A stretch of DNA of 23,238 bases from JBKPNX01 sp046732855 (GTDB taxonomy: Bacteria > Pseudomonadota > Alphaproteobacteria > Geminicoccales > Geminicoccaceae), in contig JBKPNX010000276.1 of the NCBI GenBank assembly GCA_046732855.1, positions 1 to 23,238 on the forward strand. Reading direction: 5' to 3'. The first letter of the stretch is position 1; every line of letters begins with the position of its first letter. The notes under the pieces are model-generated. The model saw nothing but the letters and a program-made list of their open reading frames with translations. It was not told the DNA's origin and made no database searches. This document shows positions 1-6,824 of the stretch, piece by piece. The translations under genes and the position numbers were made by a program.

Positions 1-930
1 GATGAACAGGCCGAACACCAGAATCCCGTAGCTGTGAATCTTGGCAACCAGCTCCTGGAAGGTATCCGGCCGATTGACGTGCTTGTGCACGCTGGTCAGC
101 GTGCGGCGTGAGATCGATTCGAAGCCAATGCTGAGCATGTAACAGCCGCTCTCGGCGGCCAGCTCAAGCATCTCGTCCTGCAACGCCAGCTTGCTGGTCA
201 CGCCCGCTTGCCAGCGCACGCCGCGGCCCTTCATCGCGCGCATGACTTCCTTCGGCCGCTCGGGCGTCCCGAAAAAATCGGCATCGTTCAGCGAAACGTA
301 GCGTTGACCGCAATTCTCGACCTCGCGGATCACCTCGTCCACCGGACGGTAGCGAAAACGCAGGCCGTTCATCAGCGGCTCGGAGCAGAAGGTGCAGCCG
401 TGATGGCAGCCCCGCGAGGTCTGGATGAAGGTGCGATTGATGTAGCGGTTCTTCTTCACCAGGTCGTAGCGCGGCATCGGCATGTCGACCATGGGATGCA
501 GCATGTCGGACTTGTAGATGCCGCGGAGCTGGCCCTGCTCGAGATCGTCCAGTACCTGCGGCATGACCAGCTCGGCCTCGCCCACGACCACGGCATCGGC
601 ATGCTCGAGCGCCTCGGCGGCCATGAAGCTTGGGTGCACGCCGCCCATGATCACCGGAACGCCGCGCGCTCGAAAGGCATCAGCGATTTCGTAGCCGCGC
701 TTGACGTAGCTGGTCATCGCCGAGATGCCGACCAAATCGGACTTCAGGTCGAAGTCGATCGGCTCGATGTTTTCGTCGGTCAGCACGACTTCATACTGGT
801 CGGTCGGGATCGTCGCCGCGACCGCCAATAATCCGGCGATCGGGGAGTAAAGCGCGCGGTTCAGGTACAGCGGGCGGGTCGTGAACGATTTGGTCTGTGG
901 ATTGATCAGATGAATTCGTCGCGTGCGCAT
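1..930 (-). CDS. B12-binding-type radical SAM protein, C-terminus cut by window edge
   Basis: This frame is open from the ATG at 930 to the window edge (310 codons). A GGGGGA ribosome-binding stretch precedes the ATG. Residues about 5-140 look like the Rossmann-type cobalamin-binding domain that often precedes radical SAM cores (segments such as DLVGISAMTSYVKRGYEIA and VIMGGVHPS). No DxHxxG cobalamin-ligand motif is visible, which is common in this superfamily. The radical SAM core starts near residue 171 with TSRGCHHGCTFCSE. Cys175, Cys179 and Cys182 form CxxxCxxC, which binds the [4Fe-4S] cluster that cleaves S-adenosylmethionine. The family includes methylases and ring-forming enzymes, for example in hopanoid and tetrapyrrole pathways. 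The substrate cannot be told from this part, and the C-terminal domain that would help is outside the window. Confidence 0.85.
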   Translation of the reverse strand, partial: MRTRRIHLINPQTKSFTTRPLYLNRALYSPIAGLLAVAATIPTDQYEVVLTDENIEPIDFDLKSDLVGISAMTSYVKRGYEIADAFRARGVPVIMGGVHPSFMAAEALEHADAVVVGEAELVMPQVLDDLEQGQLRGIYKSDMLHPMVDMPMPRYDLVKKNRYINRTFIQTSRGCHHGCTFCSEPLMNGLRFRYRPVDEVIREVENCGQRYVSLNDADFFGTPERPKEVMRAMKGRGVRWQAGVTSKLALQDEMLELAAESGCYMLSIGFESISRRTLTSVHKHVNRPDTFQELVAKIHSYGILVFGLFI

Positions 931-1132
931 CCGCGTCCCCCCTGGTCCCATCCCATCGCGCCTTGTGGGGCTCTTGATTCTTCTGATCGACGTTCAGGAG
1001 ATGGCGATTCTTCCCTGACGAATCATGCTCCGCTTGCGGCCGCGCGACAACCTGGTCACGACGCGAGTTGCAACCGCACCGACGCCCGCAAGGGTTGGGC
1101 GGTCTACCAGTCAGAGCGCAGGGCGACGTTGC

Positions 1133-1357
1133 TCATGAAGCGCGCGACAACTCGCGCACGATGTGCTGGCGGTGCGCTTCGATGGCTGCGAGCCCCTCCT
1201 TCATCACCTGCAGCAGGTTCTCCGCATCCTTCGTATCGTGACCGTCATGTTCCAGCTCGCGCACAAGCTCGGCCTGGCGAGCTATTCGCGCTTGACACTC
1301 GGCGACGTGCCGATCCGCTACCGCCAACTCGTCCCGAACCCGTGCGATTTCAGCCAT
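1133..1357 (-). CDS. Small coiled-coil protein, copy 1
   Basis: This 74-residue protein is almost entirely charged helix, with heptad-like spacing (AVADRHVAECQARIARQAELV and on) and a DGHDTKDAENLL segment. It resembles short uncharacterised coiled-coil proteins that are common in Rhizobiales; its function is unknown. The ATG at 1357 has a strong GGAGGGGA ribosome-binding site. A perfect EcfG-type promoter lies about 30-55 bases upstream. A second copy at 3262-3498 shares 63 of 74 aligned residues, with mostly conservative changes, so both copies look like real coding sequence. Stress induction is inferred from the promoter. Confidence 0.72.
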   Translation of the reverse strand: MAEIARVRDELAVADRHVAECQARIARQAELVRELEHDGHDTKDAENLLQVMKEGLAAIEAHRQHIVRELSRAS

Positions 1358-1417
1358 CGCTCAACTCCCCTCCACTGCATACGACGAACGGCCGCAACGG
1401 ACCGTCGGTTCCGGGTC
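1144..1417. repeat. Direct repeat, left copy (274 bp)
   Basis: This segment aligns without gaps to 3285-3558 at a constant offset of 2141 bases. It covers most of the small coiled-coil gene plus its upstream promoter. The two copies have the same orientation and flank the low-GC membrane-protein gene. Both coding and promoter parts have diverged, so the duplication is not very recent. Confidence 0.85.
1387..1412 (-). promoter_or_regulatory. EcfG-type stress promoter for the coiled-coil gene (copy 1)
   Basis: On the minus strand this reads GGAAC (1412-1408), 17 bases, then CGTT (1390-1387). It matches the alphaproteobacterial EcfG general-stress consensus GGAAC-N16/17-CGTT exactly. The gene start is 30 bases downstream. 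Confidence 0.65.
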
Positions 1418-1608
1418 AAGTTCCTTGCGAGCGCGTTTAACTGGATGATCGACGTGATCGCCTGGTCTCTCGGTATTCGACCCGTCCAGGCCGACCCGAG
1501 CCGGTTCGAAAGGCTTCGCCTAGAGGCAGTTGCTCCGGCAATCTTCGCCAGGGGGTGTAATGGCGCACGAACGGGTGATCCTGACCCGGGCGTGCACGCG
1601 TAACGCAC

Positions 1609-1630
1609 GGGCGGCCCGCAGGGACCGCCC
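1609..1630 (-). terminator. Possible terminator hairpin after the membrane-protein gene
   Basis: GGGCGG (1609-1614) pairs with CCGCCC (1625-1630), with a further CCC/GGG pair inside around a GCA loop. It lies 31 bases past the stop of the 1662-2828 gene. There is no clear T-run, so a role as an intrinsic terminator is uncertain. Confidence 0.3.
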
Positions 1631-1661
1631 AGTTTCGGACCAGACCAGCCAGCGGCTGCAG

Positions 1662-2828
1662 CTATACCCGGCCGATCGTTATCGCGGCGGTGGCCAGCCC
1701 GACCGCCGTTATCACTACGCCGGCTCCGACGGCAAGGGCGATGATCCTCCTTTTGCGCGCGTGCACCGCCCGAGGCTCTTCCTGCGTTTCTACGAGTGTC
1801 GGCATTCGCGCCATCACCGCGCGCTCCTCGCCCGGTTGCGTTGTTTGCGGAAGCACGTCAAGAAGTTCTGGCACCAATTTACTACCACAGCCGAACTGAC
1901 CGAACAGAAAAACCAACTCCCTGATCCTGACACTGTGCAACGATTGCTCGACACTATACTTCGTCTTCAGCAATCCCCACAATGCAGCTAACTGGACCAA
2001 CAGCACGGCGATATACAGAGAATCGCCGGAACCCGAACCGACGACCGGCAAGACATTCGCCGCTACCGATGCAATGAGCCCAACCACGGACAAGGAAATC
2101 AGGTAGCAACTGGCATACCAGATCGAACACAGCATCCGCACTTGAGCCTCATTGTGGGCGATCCTAGTATATTGCTCCGGAAACGTGAATTCCAACGCGG
2201 CTTTCATCAAACTGATCAGGTGTATTGTTCCTTGGCGCCCGCCCTGCTCGGACCAGCTGACCAGCCGCGCACACTCATACATAGCGTGACTATCGAACCA
2301 ATTCTTAAGAGCCACATACGGAAAGTCGACGAGACAACGATATCTGCTATGTTTGCCGCCTAGGATGTTGCTGTACAGTCTCGATAAAAACATTGCCTCC
2401 CCAAGGTGATGCCAAATACGCTTAGGAGTCAGCTTCGGCAATGTTCCTTCATGCATTCGACCTACCGGATCGTCTTCCCTATGCTTACAGGGCAAACTCC
2501 AGTAACTTATGGTATCCGGCAATTGGGGATTTGAACGATAAAATACATAGCCCCATACAAATGAGAATGCAGCGACCGAGACTATAATAACTATTTTGAA
2601 TTCATCGAAAGTTTGCAACATTTGGGGATCTGCAAAGTAATTGCTGGGATTCACAACACTTTCAGGCAAGGCAATGACCAATGCAAACACGGGGAAAACA
2701 AGTATTGGTAAAAGACCAGCTGTAAACGCGAACCCCGGGAGGAGCACTCCGAAGAACTCGACGATAAACTCACGAATCGGGTAGTGGGTTTCAGCATTGC
2801 GCGTGCGCTGATGAAAATCGGCCATCAT
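1662..2828 (-). CDS. Unknown multi-pass membrane protein, low GC
   Basis: This 388-residue protein has no family I can name. The start at 2828 is chosen because AGGAGG sits 8 bases upstream of ATGATG; a longer frame to 2915 lacks such a site. Hydrophobic segments suggest two N-terminal membrane helices (near FFGVLLPGFAFTAGLLPILV and FKIVIIVSVAAFSFVWGYVF). Two more lie mid-protein (YLISLSVVGLIASVAANVL and LYIAVLLVQLAALWGLL), and one is near the C-terminus (IIALAVGAGVVITAVGLATA). A soluble loop of about 130 residues lies between the two pairs. Roughly 2100-2820 is clearly richer in A and T than its surroundings, and the gene sits between direct repeats. Both suggest horizontal acquisition. Membrane proteins beginning with an FFGxLLPGF-like segment occur in accessory regions, but I do not assign a function. 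Confidence 0.75.
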   Translation of the reverse strand: MMADFHQRTRNAETHYPIREFIVEFFGVLLPGFAFTAGLLPILVFPVFALVIALPESVVNPSNYFADPQMLQTFDEFKIVIIVSVAAFSFVWGYVFYRSNPQLPDTISYWSLPCKHREDDPVGRMHEGTLPKLTPKRIWHHLGEAMFLSRLYSNILGGKHSRYRCLVDFPYVALKNWFDSHAMYECARLVSWSEQGGRQGTIHLISLMKAALEFTFPEQYTRIAHNEAQVRMLCSIWYASCYLISLSVVGLIASVAANVLPVVGSGSGDSLYIAVLLVQLAALWGLLKTKYSVEQSLHSVRIRELVFLFGQFGCGSKLVPELLDVLPQTTQPGEERAVMARMPTLVETQEEPRAVHARKRRIIALAVGAGVVITAVGLATAAITIGRV

Positions 2829-3261
2829 AGCACGATCCTCCTGACTTGGACATCTGGTTCGATAAAAATCGGTGGCATCTGCAAAGGCGGTTTCTCGGCC
2901 TTGCGCCATCAGCACGTCGTGCCCATCGCCGATCTACGCCATCAGCACCTACCGAATCGCCACGTCGCGCAATCTCCCATTCAACGAATTAGAATCAGTA
3001 GATTAGTCGCAGTATCAACTTAGCGAGTTTGCTCTGGTTAGTCTGTGAACTGGCTCACAGCGGTTCGGTCCATATTAGCTACGAGGAGTGGTCGGAGGAG
3101 CACCATGATCGGGAGGTCCTGGGAAGGTCGCGCGGCGTCGGCGCGCAGTCTGGGTGACCACAAGCGTGTTCCGCAATCTGCAGCTGAGCATCTCGAGGCC
3201 CCGATGGCGAATAGTAGGCCTGCACCACTGCCTCGCGCCGTTTCATTGCCGAGGGGGCGAG
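2829..3261. other. Non-coding stretch upstream of the membrane-protein gene
   Basis: About 430 bases with no supported gene. The part around 2960-3050 is AT-rich and probably holds the promoter of the membrane-protein gene. On the minus strand TTGATA (3018-3013) and ATTCTA (2995-2990) are 17 bases apart. The CRP-like palindrome at 3043-3060 lies just upstream of that pair. The remainder, 3061-3261, shows nothing recognisable. Confidence 0.5.
3043..3060. promoter_or_regulatory. Perfect CRP/FNR-family-type palindrome
   Basis: CTGTGA-ACTGGC-TCACAG is an exact 6+6 inverted repeat. It contains TGTGA-N6-TCACA, the classical CRP consensus. Its centre is about 70 bases upstream of where transcription would begin from the TTGATA/ATTCTA promoter guess on the minus strand. 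That is near a classical class I activator position. Which regulator binds is unknown, because alphaproteobacterial CRP homologues often prefer somewhat different sites. Confidence 0.4.
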
Positions 3262-3498
3262 TCAGCTGCGATCGCCGGAGCAGGGCGACAACTCGCGCAC
3301 GATGTGCTGGCGATGCGCTTCGATGGCTGGGAGCCCCTCCTTCGTCACCTGCAGCAGGTTCTCCGCTTCCTTCGTATCGTGACCGTCATTTTCCAGCTCG
3401 CGCACAAGCTCGACCTGGCGAGCTATTCGCCCCTGGCACTCCGCGACGTGCCGATCCGCAACCGCCAACTCGGCCCGCAGCTTTGCGATTTCAGCCAT
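3262..3498 (-). CDS. Small coiled-coil protein, copy 2
   Basis: This 78-residue protein is a paralogue of the 1133-1357 product, with 63 of 74 aligned residues identical. The last few residues differ and add four (ending SGDRS). The ATG at 3498 is preceded by GGAGGGGG. The whole protein is predicted helical and highly charged, and its function is unknown. Unlike copy 1, the upstream EcfG-type promoter has lost its -10 element: on the minus strand TCTT (3531-3528) replaces CGTT, while GGAAC at -35 remains. Expression may therefore differ between the copies. Confidence 0.68.
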   Translation of the reverse strand: MAEIAKLRAELAVADRHVAECQGRIARQVELVRELENDGHDTKEAENLLQVTKEGLPAIEAHRQHIVRELSPCSGDRS

Positions 3499-3558
3499 CG
3501 CTCAACCCCCCTCCGCTGCATACGACGAAGACGCGCAACAGGCTGTCGGTTCCGGGTC
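3285..3558. repeat. Direct repeat, right copy (274 bp)
   Basis: This is the right-hand partner of 1144-1417, in the same orientation and ungapped. Recombination between the copies would delete about 2.1 kb, including the low-GC membrane-protein gene. Confidence 0.85.
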
Positions 3559-3576
3559 GAGATCGGTCCGGCTGCA

Positions 3577-3601
3577 GGAACTCTCTGGGCCCGTCCCTGT
3601 T
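3577..3601 (+). promoter_or_regulatory. Near-consensus EcfG-type promoter for the MBL-fold gene
   Basis: GGAAC (3577-3581), 16 bases, then TGTT (3598-3601) has one mismatch from GGAAC-N16-CGTT. The MBL-fold gene starts 34 bases downstream on the same strand. Confidence 0.4.
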
Positions 3602-3635
3602 TAGCCGTCACGATCCACTCCCTCCAGGTAAAGCC

Positions 3636-4541
3636 ATGACCGCGCAGATCCCATTGTCTTCGGATGCCAGCGCCCTCCAGCCTGCGCTCGACGCGGCGAG
3701 AAACGACAGGACGCACGAGGTGCTGCCCGACATTGCCTACCGGCGCCTGGGTATCGTGAATGTCGTGTTCTGCGGCCGGCCCCAGGCGGGGGACGGGCAG
3801 TGGGTACTGATCGATGCGGGCCTGCCCGGTACCAAGGGCCTGATCCAGGATGCGGCCGCTGCCCGGTTCGGTACGAGCAGTCGCCCCGCGGCGATCATCA
3901 TGACCCACGGTCACTTCGATCACGTGGGCGCCCTCGAGGATTTGGCACGGGAATGGGATGTGCCCGTATACGCGCACCAGCTGGAGTTCCCCTACCTGGA
4001 CGGGCGTGCCTCATACCCGCCCGGCGATCCGTCGGTAGGCGGCGGGCTGATGGCGGCGCTGGCGCGCTTCTATCCCCGCGGGCCGGTCGATGTCGGCGCA
4101 CGCCTGCACGCCTTGCCGGACGACGGCACGCTGCCGGGCCTGCCAGGCTGGGCGTGGATCCATACCCACGGCCACAGCGTGGACCACGTATCCTTGTGGC
4201 GGGAGCTAGACCGTGCCCTGATCGTGGGCGATGCGTTTGTAACGACCGCACAGGAATCGGCATACGCCGTGGCCGTGCAGCGCGCGGAAATGCATGGCCC
4301 GCCGATGTACTACACGGTCGAGTGGGACAAGGCGGGGGAGTCCGTGGCTCGCCTCGCCGATCTGGAGCCGGAGGTCGTGGTGACCGGCCACCGGCTGCCC
4401 ATGCAGGGCCCCGAGATGCGCGCCGCGCTCCATCGCCTCGCCGGCGATTTCAACAGGATCGCGGTTCCGGAGGATGGCCGCTACCTGCGCAAGCCGGCAC
4501 GCGCGGAAGATGGCAGCGCGTACTGCGACCCAAGGGCCTGA
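3636..4541 (+). CDS. MBL-fold metallo-hydrolase
   Basis: This 301-residue protein carries the full metallo-beta-lactamase-fold metal-binding set. THGHFDH supplies His91, His93, Asp95 and His96. HTHGHSVDH supplies His180 (or His178). LIVGDAF supplies Asp199, and VTGHRLPM supplies His252. These bind a two-metal centre that hydrolyses esters, lactones, thioesters or similar bonds. The substrate is not evident, although lactonase-like and glyoxalase-II-like enzymes share this layout. No signal peptide is seen, so it should be cytoplasmic. The frame stays open far upstream, but MTAQIPLSSDAS at 3636 is the sensible start because everything before it overlaps the other strand's small gene and its promoter. 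The DUF2243 gene begins 2 bases after the stop, indicating one transcript. Confidence 0.85.
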   Translation: MTAQIPLSSDASALQPALDAARNDRTHEVLPDIAYRRLGIVNVVFCGRPQAGDGQWVLIDAGLPGTKGLIQDAAAARFGTSSRPAAIIMTHGHFDHVGALEDLAREWDVPVYAHQLEFPYLDGRASYPPGDPSVGGGLMAALARFYPRGPVDVGARLHALPDDGTLPGLPGWAWIHTHGHSVDHVSLWRELDRALIVGDAFVTTAQESAYAVAVQRAEMHGPPMYYTVEWDKAGESVARLADLEPEVVVTGHRLPMQGPEMRAALHRLAGDFNRIAVPEDGRYLRKPARAEDGSAYCDPRA

Positions 4542-4542
4542 A

Positions 4543-5124
4543 GTGACGCAGCGGCCCGCTCAGCGGCTTCGCGCTCGCGCGGAGCTTCGTCCAGGGGCCG
4601 GGAGCGGCATCAATGGCGATCCGGGCGCGAGCTTTCCCACCCTGGCCGGCATTCTCTTCGGGCTGGGTCTCGGGGGATTCTTCGACGGCATCGTCCTGCA
4701 CCAGATCCTGCAGTGGCATCACATCTTGACGGCCGCCGGCTATCCCCCGACCAGCGTGGAAAACCTCGAGATCAACACGCTGTGGGACGGGCTCTTTCAT
4801 GCCACGACGTACGTCTTCGTCGCGCTGGGCCTGGTCGTGCTGTGGCGAGCTTCGCGGCGAACCCACATCCGCTGGTCGAGCAAGCTCCTCGTGGGCAGCC
4901 TGTTGATCGGCTTCGGCGTTTTCAATCTGCTGGAGGGCATCGTCGACCATCACCTGCTCGGGATCCATCACGTCAACGAGATCGCGCCGCGGGCGCAGTG
5001 GATCTATTGGGACCTGGGCTTCCTTGCCTGGGGCGCTGGGATGCTGGTCGGCGGCTGGTTCCTGCTCGATACGGGCCGGCGCGAGACGGCAAACCAAGCC
5101 GCCGGACGCTCTGCACGGCCTTAG
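4543..5124 (+). CDS. DUF2243 family membrane protein
   Basis: This is a predicted integral membrane protein of about 193 residues. The GTG at 4543 is just past the preceding stop and has AAGGG in front of it. A longer in-frame start at 4474 would overlap the MBL-fold gene. Four membrane helices are visible: LAGILFGLGLGGFFDGIVLH, ATTYVFVALGLVVLW, LLVGSLLIGFGVFNLLEGIV and WDLGFLAWGAGMLVGGWFLL. Conserved histidines (LHQILQWHH and IVDHHLLGIHH) are typical of DUF2243 and could bind metal or haem; that is inference. The function of the family is unknown. It is probably co-transcribed with the MBL-fold hydrolase. Confidence 0.8.
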   Translation: MTQRPAQRLRARAELRPGAGSGINGDPGASFPTLAGILFGLGLGGFFDGIVLHQILQWHHILTAAGYPPTSVENLEINTLWDGLFHATTYVFVALGLVVLWRASRRTHIRWSSKLLVGSLLIGFGVFNLLEGIVDHHLLGIHHVNEIAPRAQWIYWDLGFLAWGAGMLVGGWFLLDTGRRETANQAAGRSARP

Positions 5125-5193
5125 CTGAATCCGCCTTCGGCGCACTCAAGGTCAGGAGGCATACGCGGTGGGCGCGCCTGAGCCCGTTGCCTT

Positions 5194-6717
5194 TCAGGAA
5201 TCGAAAATCCGTTTCAAGGCGGTCGTTGCGGGACCGTGGATCACCGTGCCATCCAGCGCGAAGCGGGAACCGTGGCATGAGCAGTCCCAGGTCCGGTCGA
5301 CCGAGTTCCAGCCCAGCACGCAGCCCATGTGAGTGCACACCGCGGAGACCGCATGGAGCTGCCCGCGCTCGTCGCGGAACGCAGCGGTACGCTCGCCGTT
5401 CAGCTTGAGAATGGCTGCCTCGCCCGGGCGCACCTCAGCGAGCGAGCGCCGCTCGCCCTGCAGATAGCCGCCGACCAGGTCGGCCGCGGTCCCAATGTTC
5501 TCGCTGACGAAGCTCTTGGCGCTCGCCAGCGGCTTGACCCGAGTGGCATCGAACGTCTCCGCCCATGGGTTGTGCCGGCCGCCGATCAGGTCGCAGAGGA
5601 TCATTCCGGCAGCGGTCCCGTTGGTGATGCCCCACGCGTTGAATCCGGTCGCGACGTAGAGGTGGTCGGCAGAAGAGCTCGCGCGGCCGACGAACGGCAT
5701 GCCGTCCATCGACTCGTAGTCCTCGTTAGTCCACCGGTAATCGACCGAATCGACCCCGAACTCGGTTCGCAGAAAGTCCACGAGATCCTGGAGCGTCGCC
5801 TCGGCTTCGTCCGACTGGCCGGGTTTGTAGGAGCCGCCCGTCGCGACCAGCCAGGTCTCCTCGCCCGAGCGCGCCGTGCGCACGGAGCGGGTGGGCTGCT
5901 CGGTGCTGATGAACATGCCCTGGGGAGCGCGCGCCGGGTCGACCCGCGCGGCAACCACAGCATGGGCGTACGGATACGCCTTGGCGAAGAACTTGCCCTC
6001 GCTCACCAGCGGCATGTGCGTCGCGTCGATTACGCCCTGCGCCGTCACCGCGCCCTGCTCCGTCACGATCCGGCACGGAGCGCCGTGCTCGATGGCCTGC
6101 ACGCGGGTGCCCTCGAACAGGTGACCGCCCGCGCTGCGCACCACCTGGGCAAGCCCGAGCAGGTACTTGCACGGATTAAACTGAGCCTGAGCCTCAAATC
6201 GTACCGCGCCTGCGACTTGGAAGGGCAGAGGACACTTGCGAACGAAGCTCGCCGGCAGCCCGAGCCGCCGCGCCACCTCCGCTTCCTTCTCGAGCTCCGC
6301 CAGCTGGTCGCCGGAGCGGCTGTAGACATAAGCGGGCTTGCGCTCGAGCTCGCATTCGATGCCGAGCTCTTCGGTGAAGCGGACGATCTGGGCCAAGCCG
6401 GCCTCGTTCGCCGCGCCGTACGCTCGCGCCGCTTCCTCGCCGAAGCTCTTCTCGAGCGCCTGGTAGATCAGGCCGTGCTGCGAGGTGACCTTGGCGGTGG
6501 AGCGCCCGGTGACCTGACGGCCGACCCGGAGCGCTTCCAGCACCGCGACCCGCCGGCCGCTGCGCTGCAGGAGGAGGGCGGCGCTCAGGCCGACGATGCC
6601 CGCGCCGACGACCGCGACGTCGACCTCGAGGTCGCGCGCCAAGGGCGGGTATTCGGGCACGTCGTCCGCAAGGGTGGCGACCCAGAACGATTCGGCCTTT
6701 CCCGGGGACAGCGGCAT
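5194..6717 (-). CDS. FAD-dependent oxidoreductase with C-terminal Rieske [2Fe-2S] domain
   Basis: This 507-residue protein has a DAO-type FAD domain. The dinucleotide-binding motif VVGAGIVGLSAALLL is near residue 35, and TGRSTAKVTSQHG and the ATGFNAWGITNGTAAG segment follow. The last 90 residues or so are a Rieske domain, with CTHMGC and CSCHGSRF supplying two Cys and two His ligands plus the extra cysteine pair that forms a disulfide in classical Rieske folds. Such fusions are found widely in bacteria; the reaction is not known for most. The start at 6717 is set by GGAGGT 6 bases upstream of ATG; the open frame extends to 6828 but has no good site there. It follows the flavoprotein gene by 107 bases and may be read with it or from its own EcfG-like promoter (6753-6778). 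Confidence 0.87.
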   Translation of the reverse strand: MPLSPGKAESFWVATLADDVPEYPPLARDLEVDVAVVGAGIVGLSAALLLQRSGRRVAVLEALRVGRQVTGRSTAKVTSQHGLIYQALEKSFGEEAARAYGAANEAGLAQIVRFTEELGIECELERKPAYVYSRSGDQLAELEKEAEVARRLGLPASFVRKCPLPFQVAGAVRFEAQAQFNPCKYLLGLAQVVRSAGGHLFEGTRVQAIEHGAPCRIVTEQGAVTAQGVIDATHMPLVSEGKFFAKAYPYAHAVVAARVDPARAPQGMFISTEQPTRSVRTARSGEETWLVATGGSYKPGQSDEAEATLQDLVDFLRTEFGVDSVDYRWTNEDYESMDGMPFVGRASSSADHLYVATGFNAWGITNGTAAGMILCDLIGGRHNPWAETFDATRVKPLASAKSFVSENIGTAADLVGGYLQGERRSLAEVRPGEAAILKLNGERTAAFRDERGQLHAVSAVCTHMGCVLGWNSVDRTWDCSCHGSRFALDGTVIHGPATTALKRIFDS

Positions 6718-6752
6718 CAGGACACCTCCAGGAGCAGCGGTCACCCAGATGG

Positions 6753-6778
6753 AACCGAGCACGCGCCCATGCAGTTCC
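6753..6778 (-). promoter_or_regulatory. Near-consensus EcfG-type promoter for the FAD-Rieske gene
   Basis: On the minus strand GGAAC (6778-6774), 17 bases, then GGTT (6756-6753) has one mismatch from the EcfG consensus. It is 36 bases upstream of the ATG at 6717. Confidence 0.35.
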
Positions 6779-6824
6779 GGCTTGCCTCGGTTTGCGGAGG
6801 CCGAGCAGCGCCGGCGAAGGCTGG

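Larger units (their letters stand above)
1358..1661. other. Intergenic stretch, no gene seen
   Basis: About 300 bases between the small coiled-coil gene and the end of the membrane-protein gene. It holds the EcfG-type promoter at 1387-1412 and the hairpin at 1609-1630. Open frames crossing it have no ribosome-binding site and resemble no known protein. Confidence 0.6.

Noticed and set aside
208..831. Plus-strand open frame of 207 codons
   Set aside because: It is antisense to the radical SAM gene, which has clear motifs; its translation is the His/Val/Asp-rich shadow typical of GC-rich DNA.
3045..3635. N-terminal extension of the MBL-fold protein
   Set aside because: This part overlaps the small coiled-coil gene on the other strand and its promoter. 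Its Arg/Pro/Ser-rich translation matches the shadow of copy 1.
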